DNA of 64,000 nucleotides from Bin87 sp034428455 (GTDB taxonomy: Bacteria; Chloroflexota; Dehalococcoidia; Lucifugimonadales; UBA3495), in the NCBI GenBank assembly GCA_034428455.1, contig DAOUHZ010000001.1, forward strand, positions 18,610 through 82,609. The letters run 5' to 3'. Below the pieces are notes generated by a model. That model was not told the origin of the DNA, ran no database searches, and saw nothing but the letters and a program-made list of their open reading frames with translations. Both the position numbers and the translations under genes were made by a program. This document shows positions 47,317-55,853 of this stretch, piece after piece. Within the stretch, counting starts at the first letter, position 1, and each line of letters opens with the position of its first letter.

Positions 47317-49314
47317 TTGTTGAAAGACTTCGCCATCGCCATGGCCATCGCGGCCGTTGGGTTGGCTTTAGCCCGGCTGGTATGGCAGCCGCCCGTACTC
47401 GGTTACCTTATTGCCGGGCTGCTGATCGGGCCGTACACCCTGCCCCATCCGGTCATCAGCAACCTGGACACTATCGGATTGCTTGCCGAGCTGGGGCTGA
47501 TCCTCCTGCTCTTCGGCATCGGCCTGGAACTGGGCTGGCGACGCATCCGGGAAATCGGCCTGCGCGTGCTGGTTATCGGGGTGGTGGAGATCTCCACCCT
47601 GACCTACCTGGGTGTGCTGATCGCCGACAAGGTGCTGGGCATATCCGGGGCGAACGCCCTGTACCTGGGCGGCGCCATGGCCATCAGCAGCTCGGCGATA
47701 CTGCTGAAGGGTTTGCGGGACAGCGGCAACCTGCGCGCCGGATGGGGCCAGACGGTGGTCGGCATCCTCTTGGTGGAAGACTTTGCCGCGGTTATCCTGC
47801 TGACCCTGTTGGCCGGTCTCGCTACCACGGGTTCCACCGACCTGGCGGACGTGGGATGGTTGGCCGCCAAGCTGGGCATCTTCTGCATCGCGGCTCTGGG
47901 TTTCGGCGCGTTGCTGGCGCCTCGTCTCATGCGGTTCCTCTCCCGGATGCAATCGGACGAAACCCTGCTGGTGGCTTCACTGGGCTGCTGTTTCGGCCTG
48001 GCGCTGGGGGCCGAGTTTCTCGGATTGTCGGCGGCGGCCGGCGCCTTCCTGATCGGCGTGGTCATCGGTGACACCGACGCCGCCGGACGGGTGACGCGAC
48101 TGGTAAACCCGGTGCGCGACATGTTCGGCGCATTGTTCTTCCTGTCGATAGGCATGCTCATCGACTACCGAACCCTGGACGACTACATCGTGCCGGCTCT
48201 GGTGGTGGTGGGAGTGTTCATGGGCGGCAAGATCATGGCCAACACCATCGGAGCGATACTGGCGGGACGACGCTCGCGCACCGCGGTGCAGGTCGGGATG
48301 ACCATGCCGCAGATGGGCGAGTTTTCGCTGGCCATCGGTCACCTGAGCGCTACCAACGCCGCGGTGGGTCCGGTGGTGGCCCCGGTGCTGGCAATCGCCA
48401 CCGCGATCACCGCGATCGTGGCGCCGCTGACCTCGAAGATCGCAACGCCCATGTACGACTGGCTGGAGCGGCGCGCGCCGCCGGCGGTTCTGGCGGTCAA
48501 CCTGGTGATCTTCCTGGGCATTCAGTCGTTCTGGGCCGCGTTCTCCCTGCCCGGCGAAACGGGCCGCCTGCTGAAAAACGCGGTGCGTCGCATCATCATC
48601 GACATCTGCATCATCGCGGTGCTTACGGCCATCGGCACCGCTGCGGTGTACACCCTGCCCGACCTGCTGGCCGAACCGGATTCGGTGTCCCACGCCCTCC
48701 TGGGCGTGATCCTGGGCGGCGCGACGGTGGGGATCAACATTCCCGCCGCCATAGCCATCTGGCGGGAATTGCGGGTGGTCGCCAGCCTGACCGTTCGGGC
48801 GTCGGTGCGCGACACTGCGGGCCAGCCGGCGCGATACACCCTGCGCACCCTGTTGCGTGACGGCATGGCCACGGCGCTTTTGCTCGTCGGCGTCCTGCTG
48901 ATGATCCCGTTGATAATCCGGCTATTCGCCCTGGGCAGCCTGTCGGTGCCGTTGTCAGTGTTCCTGCTGCTGGCTTCCGCGGGCGCTCTGGTGTTTGCCG
49001 GCTTCCACGTCCACCGCGTCCTGCAACCGGTGTTCCGCAACACATTCATCGCTCCTCCGGCTCCCCGGCGCACCGATGCGCCAGCCCCCAGCGCCTTTGA
49101 GGTCATGGACGTGGAGAGCCCGTCCTTTAACCACTGGGCCGACCCGGACGCACAACCGATTGAGCAGGTGCGCGCCGCGGCTGCCGCTCAGGCTGCCGAA
49201 GACTCGACCGCAGACCTGTGGCGGTTCCTGGAAGAGCGGATCGAGCTGTTCAGCCCCGCGCCGGCGCGGCCGCCCGAAGGCGCAGAGTCGGCTGCCCAGA
49301 GAGAAGCCGACTAG
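47317..49314 (+). CDS. CPA2-type cation/proton antiporter
   Basis: 665-aa membrane protein of the Kef/CPA2 monovalent cation:proton antiporter superfamily. About 12 helices in the first 380 residues: PVLGYLIAGLLIGP, LAELGLILLLFGIGLELGW, AISSSAILLKGL, LLVEDFAAVILLTLL (the acidic pair of the ion site), FLSIGMLIDY. A second membrane block (about 385-570) and a cytoplasmic acidic tail follow; no TrkA-N domain is seen. TTG at 47317 is the reported start; the frame is open upstream without a convincing ATG/GTG, so the true start is uncertain. Confidence 0.9.
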   Translation: MLKDFAIAMAIAAVGLALARLVWQPPVLGYLIAGLLIGPYTLPHPVISNLDTIGLLAELGLILLLFGIGLELGWRRIREIGLRVLVIGVVEISTLTYLGVLIADKVLGISGANALYLGGAMAISSSAILLKGLRDSGNLRAGWGQTVVGILLVEDFAAVILLTLLAGLATTGSTDLADVGWLAAKLGIFCIAALGFGALLAPRLMRFLSRMQSDETLLVASLGCCFGLALGAEFLGLSAAAGAFLIGVVIGDTDAAGRVTRLVNPVRDMFGALFFLSIGMLIDYRTLDDYIVPALVVVGVFMGGKIMANTIGAILAGRRSRTAVQVGMTMPQMGEFSLAIGHLSATNAAVGPVVAPVLAIATAITAIVAPLTSKIATPMYDWLERRAPPAVLAVNLVIFLGIQSFWAAFSLPGETGRLLKNAVRRIIIDICIIAVLTAIGTAAVYTLPDLLAEPDSVSHALLGVILGGATVGINIPAAIAIWRELRVVASLTVRASVRDTAGQPARYTLRTLLRDGMATALLLVGVLLMIPLIIRLFALGSLSVPLSVFLLLASAGALVFAGFHVHRVLQPVFRNTFIAPPAPRRTDAPAPSAFEVMDVESPSFNHWADPDAQPIEQVRAAAAAQAAEDSTADLWRFLEERIELFSPAPARPPEGAESAAQREAD

Positions 49315-49343
49315 GCTCTGTTGCCAAATGAAGTCATTCCGGT

Positions 49344-49388
49344 GAAAGAACAGCCTGCCCCGTGCCTGAAACGGGGTGACGTTCTTTC
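49344..49388 (+). other. Structured leader hairpin upstream of the cobalamin-binding protein gene
   Basis: GAAAGAAC (49344-49351) pairs with GTTCTTTC (49381-49388), enclosing CCCCGT (49358-49363) paired with ACGGGG (49371-49376). No T run follows, so it is either a processing/regulatory structure or a weak terminator for the antiporter gene. Confidence 0.5.
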
Positions 49389-49453
49389 GCAGGAACGGCG
49401 GTGTGATTTTCAGGCGGTGCTACAATGCGCGCAGTCATTAACAGGCAGGCGAC

Positions 49454-50395
49454 ATGATGCGAATCTGTTCTTTCCTACCCTCCGCCACCGAGATTGTTTA
49501 CGCATTGGGGTTGGAGGACCAGCTCTACGGCGTAACTCACGAGTGCGATTACCCAGCCCAGGCCAAGGACAAGCCGTGGGTGGTGCGCAGCGTTTTCGAA
49601 GGCACGCAGCCCAGCAGCGGTGAGATCAGCCGCGTGATTTCGGAACGCCTCGCCGAGGGCCTCGGGATCTACCACATTGACCAGGATATCCTCGACGCGG
49701 CCAACCCGGACCTGCTGCTGACCCAGGCTATCTGCGAGGTTTGAGCGGTGTCTTCTCGGCAGGTCGCCGAGTCCACCGCCAACATGGAGAAGCAGCCCGA
49801 GGTGCTGTCCCTGGACCCGCAATACCTCGGCGACGTTTTGGAAGACGTGCGCCGGGTGGGCCGGGCAACCGGCACTGAGTCCATGGCCGAGCAGGTCACG
49901 GCTCGGATGCAGGAGCGTATCGATACGGTCACCCAGAGGGCTGAATTGGCTGATATCCACCCCAGGGTTCTGCACCTTGAGTGGACCGACCCGTTGATGT
50001 GCGGCGGTCACTGGGTTCCCGAAATGGTGGAGCTGGCCGGGGGAGCCAACTCCTTCGGCGACAAGGAGATGGGTTCCTTCCCGCTGGAATGGGAGGCCAT
50101 CATCGAGAACCAACCCGAGGTCATCGTCGTCATGCCCTGCGGTTTTGAAGTGCCCCGGGGTATGGAGGACATTCCCCTGCTCACAGAAAAAGAGGGCTGG
50201 GCGTCCCTGCCCGCGGTGCAGAACGACCGCGTCTACGTAATCGACGCCAGCAACTACACCAGCCGGTCCGGCCCTCGGCTCGTCACCGGCCTGGAGATAC
50301 TCGCCGAAATGATCCACCCCGAGCTGTTCACCGGGATGATCCCGGAGGCGGGGGCGCGCCGCATTTACGGGTCCGCCCAGGGAGGTTCCCCATGA
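49454..50395 (+). CDS. Cobalamin-binding (BtuF-like) protein, probable selenoprotein (in-frame TGA at 49742-49744)
   Basis: Periplasmic-binding-protein fold of the cobalamin/Fe3+-siderophore type, but without an obvious signal peptide. Codons 1-96 read MMRICSFLPSATEIVYALGL...YGVTHECDYP...PDLLLTQAICEV. Codon 97 is TGA, and the frame continues AVSSRQVAES...EVLSLDPQYLGDVLEDVRRVG to the end, with RVLHLEWTDPLMCGGHWVPEMVELAGG and VIVVMPCGFEV. Homologues read CDVCAVS or CEVCAVS here, so TGA replaces the second cysteine of a CxxC, giving C94-E-V-U97. A SECIS-like hairpin follows 16 nt later. Full length 313 residues is normal for the family. The stop overlaps the Uma2 start (ATGA). Confidence 0.85.
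49747..49777 (+). promoter_or_regulatory. Candidate bacterial SECIS hairpin in the cobalamin-binding protein gene
   Basis: CTCGGC (49755-49760), loop AGGTC (49761-49765), GCCGAG (49766-49771), extended by GGTG (49747-49750) with CACC (49774-49777). The loop starts 17 nt after the TGA. AGGUC is the loop sequence of the E. coli fdhF SECIS that SelB recognises, at nearly the same distance from UGA. Confidence 0.75.
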
Positions 50396-51147
50396 CCACG
50401 AAACCGCGTCCGGCCGCTACCTATCCCAATCTCACGGAGTTGCCGGACCCGACCCCGCTTCCCGACGGTATGCAACAGCGCCCCCACATCGCCCGCATCG
50501 ACCAGGTTCTGCGCAGCCACTACCGGCGCCAGCCCAACGTGCTGGTGTCGGGAGAGGGCTATCTCTGCTTCGAGGCCCGCGATGCTCGCCGCTCTCCCCG
50601 CCCCGACTGCGTGGCGGCCTTTGATCTCCCCTTTCCCGCTCAACTCATTGAAGCAGCCAACGGATACGTCATCAGCGAAGTCGGGCAGCCGCCGGACTTC
50701 GTGCTGGAAGTGGGATCCCCAAGCACCGGCCGGTATGACTACACCGCGAAACGCGACATCTACGCGCGCCTGGAGGTCAGGGAATACTGGCGGTTTGACC
50801 CCAGCGGCGGGCAGTGGCACGACGCCCCGCTGGCCGGCGAAGTGTTGGAAAACGGCGTGTACCGGCCCCGGCCAATCGACTACGGCATCGATGGCTCGGC
50901 GCGGGGCTACAGTCCCAGCCTGGGGCTGGAGTTGCGCTCGGAAGACCGGCAACTGCGGTTCTGGGACCCGGTTACGCGGGAGTATCTGCCGGACCTCGTA
51001 GAAGCGTTGGAAGCGTTAGCCGCCGCCGAAGCCCGCGCCGAACAGGCCCAGACCCGCGCCGAACGGGCCGAGGCTCGCGCCGAGCAGGCCGAGGAAGAAG
51101 CGCGCCAGCTGCGCGAGCAATTGCGCCGCCGGCAGTCGCCGGAGTAA
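50392..51147 (+). CDS. Uma2 family (DUF820) putative restriction endonuclease-fold protein
   Basis: 251 aa. The PD-(D/E)xK-like core is seen in RRSPRPDCVAAF, PPDFVLEVGSPSTGRYDYTAKRDIYARLEVREYWRFDPSGG. The C-terminal 50 residues form an Ala/Glu/Arg coiled-coil (EARAEQAQTRAERAEARAEQAE), common in this family. Start ATG overlaps the upstream stop by 4 bp. Catalysis is predicted from fold only. Confidence 0.88.
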   Translation: MTTKPRPAATYPNLTELPDPTPLPDGMQQRPHIARIDQVLRSHYRRQPNVLVSGEGYLCFEARDARRSPRPDCVAAFDLPFPAQLIEAANGYVISEVGQPPDFVLEVGSPSTGRYDYTAKRDIYARLEVREYWRFDPSGGQWHDAPLAGEVLENGVYRPRPIDYGIDGSARGYSPSLGLELRSEDRQLRFWDPVTREYLPDLVEALEALAAAEARAEQAQTRAERAEARAEQAEEEARQLREQLRRRQSPE

Positions 51148-51158
51148 ACGCCGGCGGG

Positions 51159-51848
51159 TCAGTTCAGGCGTGGCCCTTTGAACGGCGTGTTCTGTTCCGC
51201 CTGTTCCGCGACGATGCGGTTGGCCTGCCGCATCAGGGTCTGCAACTTTTCCAGCTGTCCGCCGGCGGTGGGGGTTTCCAACAAGGATTGCCGCACGTCG
51301 GGGGGCAGGGGCAGGCTGACGGCCAGGGTGGCCGAGGCGATGCGGGCCAGAGCGATAGGCTCGTCGGGAACCGTGACCTCCCGGTCCCAACCGCCGGCCA
51401 TGGCGGTGAGCTGACGCTGCAACTGGATGAACTGTTCGCGCACGTTGGCTATCGCGGTCGCGGAAACATCCCCCTCGTCGTCATCCATGAACCGCACCAG
51501 CCCCACCAGATGCGGCACGGTCTGCACGGTTTGCAGCAACTCGAAACGGGTTTCGCCGCGGGTCAGAATGTTCAGGCGACCTTCCTGCAGGCGTTGCACC
51601 TGCGAGACCCGCGCCGTGGTGCCGATGGAATGCGGTTCGGCGGGTTCCCCCACCTCGTTGCCCTCCCTGATGAGCAGCACGCCGAACGGTTCGTCCCGCT
51701 CGACGCAGTCGCCGATCATCGCCTTGTACCGCTCCTCAAAAATGTGCAGCGGCAACGGCATACCGGGAAAAAGCACCACGTTGTTCAGAGGGAACAGCGG
51801 CAGTTCGTGGTAAGTTCCCGGCGGGAAATCGTCAGGGTTGATCGCCAT
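51159..51848 (-). CDS. LON peptidase substrate-binding-domain protein
   Basis: 229 aa, stand-alone LON N-terminal domain without ATPase or protease parts. Key stretches are ELPLFPLNNVVLFPGMPLPLHIFEERYKAMIGDCVERDEPFGVLLI, GTTARVSQVQRLQEGRLNILTRGETRFELLQ, and a helical C-terminus. Role unknown; possibly substrate recognition or quality control. Confidence 0.88.
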   Translation of the reverse strand: MAINPDDFPPGTYHELPLFPLNNVVLFPGMPLPLHIFEERYKAMIGDCVERDEPFGVLLIREGNEVGEPAEPHSIGTTARVSQVQRLQEGRLNILTRGETRFELLQTVQTVPHLVGLVRFMDDDEGDVSATAIANVREQFIQLQRQLTAMAGGWDREVTVPDEPIALARIASATLAVSLPLPPDVRQSLLETPTAGGQLEKLQTLMRQANRIVAEQAEQNTPFKGPRLN

Positions 51849-51899
51849 GATGCCGCAGTATAACCACGGGCGGCCGGCGCAGCAACCCGACCACCAAAG

Positions 51900-51926
51900 C
51901 GCCCCCGTCCAGCAAGAACGGGGGCG
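51900..51926 (-). terminator. Hairpin after the 83-aa gene
   Basis: Perfect 9-bp stem CGCCCCCGT (51900-51908) / ACGGGGGCG (51918-51926), located after the stop of the minus-strand gene ending at 51953; followed on that strand by CTTTGG. Confidence 0.6.
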
Positions 51927-51952
51927 TCAATGGCGACGAATATTTCTTCGGG

Positions 51953-52204
51953 CTACTTGACCGGTTCCGCATCCGGCGGGCGGTTGTGGATGGCCTTGGT
52001 GCCCTTCTTGAAGATGCAGGTGCGGATGTTGTTCTCGAGCTCGGTCGGATCATCTACGCCGGGGTAGCGGGCCTGGGCCTCAGGGCTGGCGAGATATTCG
52101 AACATCTTTTGGAGCACTTCCTCTTCGGACTCGCCGACTATCACCGTGCGATCCCGAGGATCCGAAAGGAAATTGCTTGGCCGAGCGTAATAGATGTCAG
52201 GCAT
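51953..52204 (-). CDS. Small hypothetical protein
   Basis: 83 aa: MPDIYYARPSNFLSDPRDRTVIVGESEEEVLQKMFEYLASPEAQARYPGVDDPTELENNIRTCIFKKGTKAIHN. Strong ribosome-binding site (GGAGGAGGAG) before ATG at 52204. Mixed alpha/beta, no signal peptide, no family recognised. Confidence 0.7.
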   Translation of the reverse strand: MPDIYYARPSNFLSDPRDRTVIVGESEEEVLQKMFEYLASPEAQARYPGVDDPTELENNIRTCIFKKGTKAIHNRPPDAEPVK

Positions 52205-52311
52205 GGTCTCCTCCTCCGTTGGCGAGGCTGCCAATCGTGAAATTGGTTGCGCAAGCAGTAGCGGATTGATACACCAAAACACGCAGAGTTGTCAATATCG
52301 CTGGCGCCGTT

Positions 52312-52471
52312 GTAACTGTTCCGGGTTACGGGGAAGATGTCATTGCGAGCGAAGCGTGCCAATCCCGTTCGCGCCAGGGAGCCCTTTGTGGCGGGCGAGG
52401 CTGCTCTGATGTCGGGATTGCCACGGCGCAAGCGCCTCGCAATGACAACGACCTTAATCCTGAACAGTTAC
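52312..52471. repeat. MITE-like palindromic element, family B copy 3
   Basis: 160 bp; termini GTAACTGTTCCGG and CCTGAACAGTTAC with the shared inner core. Flanks GCGCCGTT and GCCCCATT agree at 6 of 8 positions, a possibly degraded duplication. It lies 30 bp past the priA stop. Confidence 0.82.
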
Positions 52472-52501
52472 GCCCCATTGACCTGCCCCCGTCAGGTAGC
52501 T

Positions 52502-54946
52502 CTACTCTAGCCTGACCGGATCAACGTCGACCCGGCAATTCCGCGGGACGGTACGCCCCTCCAGAAACTGCCAGAGCCGGCGTCCCCTCAGCAACAGTCG
52601 CCAACGGTACCGGCCGCGAACACGTTCGGGCAGACAGGGGGTGGGCCCGATTACGTCAACATCCGCCCGACCTTCCCTTGCCGCCTGTTCCCGCCAGGAC
52701 TGGGCCAACTCACCCAGGGTCTGCTGCGCGGCCCGCACGCTGAGATCGGCGCACACTACTTGGGCGAGCCGGTTGAAGGGCGGGTTGCCCTGGAGTTGCC
52801 TGGCGGCGATTTCGATGCCGTAAAACGCGGCATAGTCCTGCTCAGCGGCCGCGGCGATGGCGTAGTGGTCCGGCTGGTACGTCTGGATGATCGCCCGGCC
52901 GGGCTCGTCGCCGCGGCCAGACCGGCCCGCCACCTGGCAGAGCAGGGCGAACGCCCGCTCGCCGGCGCGAAAATCCGGCACGTTCAGCCCCAGATCCGCC
53001 AGCAGCACGGCGGACAGCGTGACGCCTGGCAGATCCAACCCGCGCGCTACCATCTGCGTCCCCACCAGGATCTGCGCCTGCCCGTTGGCCAGGCGTTCCA
53101 TAGCTGCTTCCAGCTCCGCCGGATTGCGAACCGAATCCGAGTCCCACCGTTCGATGGTGACGCCGGGGTAGCGTTCCTGCAACTCGGACGTGATCGTCTC
53201 AGTGCCGGCGCCCATCTCCCGGATGCGGCCGCCGCGACACTGCGGGCACGCTCGGGGCAACCGCCGTTGCCGGTTGCAGTAGTGACAAATCAGCCGGCCC
53301 GTCTCCCGATGGAAGGCGTAGGACACGGAGCACCGGCTGCAGTTGATGACGCATCCGCAGTCCCGGCACTGCATGAAAGCAGCGCTTCCCCGGCGATTGA
53401 GGAACAGGATCGCCTGCTGGCCGCTGGCTATCGTGATGTCAAGGGCATCTGCGAGGCTGCGGCTGAAAACGCTGCGGTTGCCCTCCCGGAGTTCCCGCCG
53501 CATGTCAACCACGCTGATCTCAGGCAACGGCGTAGCGTGTCCATCGGGGCGCGGCACTCGCTCCGGCAACCGCAGCAGGTGATGCCGGCCCCGCGTCGCT
53601 TCATAGTACGTGCTCACGTCGGGCGTCGCCGAGCCCATGACCACCACCGAGCCGGATCGGCGAGACAGCGCCAGGGCGGCGTCGCGCGCGTGATAGTAGG
53701 GTGAATGCTCGTCCTGCTTGTAAGCCGGTTCGTGCTCCTCATCGACAACGATCATGCCCAGATTGACGGCCGGAGCGAACAAGGCGCTGCGCGGCCCTAC
53801 GATCACGTCGGCCAGGCCGTCGCGAATGTTCCACCACTGCTCGAACCGTTGCCGCTCGGTGAGGCGGTGGTGCAGGACGGCAACGCGGCCGGGAAAGCGG
53901 TCGTTCACCATGCCGACCGTCTGCGGGGTCAGCGCGATCTCCGGCACCAGGTAAATCGCCTGCTTGCCCTGGTCCACCGCATGGGCGATGGCTCGCAGAT
54001 ACACTTCAGTCTTGCCACTCCCGGTTACGCCGTGCAACAGAAAACTGCGCGGCAGCAGGCCGGGATCGTCCAGCGCGGTGGTGATGCTGGCCACAGCGTC
54101 CGATTGAGTGGCCGTCAGCGCCGCGGGAGCGGGATGCGACGGTTCAACCCCCGAAGGAACCTCGGGGCGCACCCGCTGCCATTCCTCGCCCACCAGACCG
54201 CGCCGCAGGAGGGCGTCGGCTGCGGGTCGCAGGCTGGCGGTTCCAGTCGTGTCGTAACCGGCGCCGGACTCTCGCACCGCCGCGAGGAGTTCCACCTGGC
54301 GCGAAGCTCCCACGGAAGGAGCGGCTTCGTCACCCTCCCCGTCATCGTAATGGCCAGGAATGAGCAGGCGACGATAGCGGTGTGATCGCGGTCGCGGCAG
54401 GGTGACCTCTTTATGTACCAGGCCGCGGGACACCAGCCGTTGCAGCTCCCGTCGGGCGACGTTGGCATGGGTTGGGTCGATCCGTTTCAGGAACTCGATT
54501 TCCTCCCAGGCCCCGGAGGACCCGGCCAATTCCTGCCACGCAACTTGTGCAGTTTCACGGAAAGACGCTAAATCTCCGGCATCCTCAAGGCCGGAGATCG
54601 CGGTCAATCGTGACCGCTGCTGCGCGCGAAAACCCGGCGGCAGCATCGGGGCGACTGCCTCAAAAGGCGAGCATCGGTAGGTTTGCCCCAGCCATTCGGC
54701 CAGCTCCAGCCCCAGCGAGCCAACCAGGGGGGACGGTTCCACGGGGTGCAGGATGTCCCGCGTTTCCTCTTCCGAAACGGCAGAAGCGTCCGCCAGGCTG
54801 AGAACCAACCCCTGTACGAGGTTGCGGCCGAATTGCACCCAGACCAGTTGACCGGGTTCCACCGCCAGATGGCGGGGTATGCGATAAGAAAACGTTTTAC
54901 CCGGCGGGATCCAGTCCGCGTCTATGGCGACGTCGGCGTAGTTCAC
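52502..54946 (-). CDS. priA: Primosomal protein N' (replication restart helicase)
   Basis: 814-aa superfamily 2 helicase that reloads the replisome at stalled forks. N-terminal 3'-end-binding domain, Walker A in FLLHGVTGSGKTEVYL, DEEH box in IVVDEEHEPAYKQDE, GSATPD motif, a zinc-binding insert with paired cysteines (MQCRDCGCVINCSRCSVSYAF, CHYCNRQRRLPRACPQC), and ILVGTQMVARGLDLPGVTLSAVLLAD with QVAGRSGRGDEPG. Start ATG at 54946. Confidence 0.95.
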   Translation of the reverse strand: MNYADVAIDADWIPPGKTFSYRIPRHLAVEPGQLVWVQFGRNLVQGLVLSLADASAVSEEETRDILHPVEPSPLVGSLGLELAEWLGQTYRCSPFEAVAPMLPPGFRAQQRSRLTAISGLEDAGDLASFRETAQVAWQELAGSSGAWEEIEFLKRIDPTHANVARRELQRLVSRGLVHKEVTLPRPRSHRYRRLLIPGHYDDGEGDEAAPSVGASRQVELLAAVRESGAGYDTTGTASLRPAADALLRRGLVGEEWQRVRPEVPSGVEPSHPAPAALTATQSDAVASITTALDDPGLLPRSFLLHGVTGSGKTEVYLRAIAHAVDQGKQAIYLVPEIALTPQTVGMVNDRFPGRVAVLHHRLTERQRFEQWWNIRDGLADVIVGPRSALFAPAVNLGMIVVDEEHEPAYKQDEHSPYYHARDAALALSRRSGSVVVMGSATPDVSTYYEATRGRHHLLRLPERVPRPDGHATPLPEISVVDMRRELREGNRSVFSRSLADALDITIASGQQAILFLNRRGSAAFMQCRDCGCVINCSRCSVSYAFHRETGRLICHYCNRQRRLPRACPQCRGGRIREMGAGTETITSELQERYPGVTIERWDSDSVRNPAELEAAMERLANGQAQILVGTQMVARGLDLPGVTLSAVLLADLGLNVPDFRAGERAFALLCQVAGRSGRGDEPGRAIIQTYQPDHYAIAAAAEQDYAAFYGIEIAARQLQGNPPFNRLAQVVCADLSVRAAQQTLGELAQSWREQAAREGRADVDVIGPTPCLPERVRGRYRWRLLLRGRRLWQFLEGRTVPRNCRVDVDPVRLE

Positions 54947-55071
54947 GGTGAGACCTCGTCATCCATCCCTTCTATCGAGATCCGCGTGAGTCGCAGGATA
55001 TGCAAATGCGAAACCGCCGCAACCGCGCCGGAAGAGGCAGCGGGCGGCGGTCGACGTTTCGGGTATGTCGC

Positions 55072-55431
55072 CTACCGATTGGTGCGGTAGCTCGTCCGTT
55101 CCTTGATACGCGCGGCGCGTCCCTGCCTTCCCCGCAGGTAATAGAGCTTGGCGCGCCGCACCTTGCCCTGCCGGGTCACTTCCAGCGACTCGATCAGCGG
55201 CGAGTGCAGGGGAAATACACGCTCGATGCCGATCCCAGCGGTGATGCGGCGCACGGTGAAGTTGGCGGCCGGCCCCGTGCCGTGGGTGCGCCGGATGCAG
55301 ACCCCCTGGAACGCCTGCACGCGCTCACGGTTGCCTTCGCGAATGCGGAAGTTGACCCGCACCGTATCGCCCGGCTGGAATTCGGGGATATTTTCGTTGG
55401 CTTCAACTGGAACAAGTTCGGATGCTTTCAT
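55072..55431 (-). CDS. rplS: Ribosomal protein L19
   Basis: Large-subunit protein at the 30S-50S interface; 119 aa. FQPGDTVRVNFRIREGNRERVQAFQGVCIRRTHGTGPAANFTVRRITAGIGIERVFPLHSPLIESLEV and KLYYLRGRQGRAARIKER are the family core. ATG at 55431 (MKASELV) is chosen; an ATG at 55449 is possible. No rimM or trmD neighbours, unlike many genomes. Confidence 0.95.
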   Translation of the reverse strand: MKASELVPVEANENIPEFQPGDTVRVNFRIREGNRERVQAFQGVCIRRTHGTGPAANFTVRRITAGIGIERVFPLHSPLIESLEVTRQGKVRRAKLYYLRGRQGRAARIKERTSYRTNR

Positions 55432-55544
55432 GCGGTCAGAGCCATACAAGTTTTAGATTTTTCATGGGGTGAGAGGCCACCGATGCTATCGAAGGCCCGG
55501 GCAGTATAGCATACACGGGGCGCTGCCACGCTATGCACGTCAAA

Positions 55545-55853
55545 TCAAGGCAGGGTTTGTTGGGGCGGGTGGATAATTTCGACTGATTCCAAATACACGA
55601 CCAAGTCATCTTCGACAACTGAGTACCAAATCTCGACTCTGATGTTTCCGGTTGAGAGAAAGGGTAGCCAGCGCATATCGACACTTTCGCCCGGAGCGTC
55701 GAACAGATCAAAATACCTTGGATCAATCGCAAGCAACCCTGCGAGCGACTCCAATCTGGCTGCATCAACCAAAGGGGCAACTACGCCCGAGGCCACGGCC
55801 TCATCCCACGATTCGTCAAACTGGTCCGTGCGTAGAACGTTATAGCGTCTCAT
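55545..55853 (-). CDS. Putative toxin partner of the Panacea-domain protein
   Basis: 102 aa: MRRYNVLRTDQFDESWDEAVASGVVAPLVDAARLESLAGLLAIDP...IRVEIWYSVVEDDLVVYLESVEII. The N-terminal FD-x-W and the C-terminal VEIWYSVVEDDLVVYLES beta-hairpin resemble RelE/ParE-like folds. It overlaps the 3' end of the Panacea gene by 14 bp. Toxin role inferred from context and fold-like pattern. Confidence 0.6.
   Translation of the reverse strand: MRRYNVLRTDQFDESWDEAVASGVVAPLVDAARLESLAGLLAIDPRYFDLFDAPGESVDMRWLPFLSTGNIRVEIWYSVVEDDLVVYLESVEIIHPPQQTLP

Noticed and set aside
46954..49744. General reassignment of UGA to an amino acid
   Set aside because: TGA terminates many intact, full-length genes in the window (NYN protein, TauE/SafE, tgt, INO1 fusion), so only context-dependent recoding fits.
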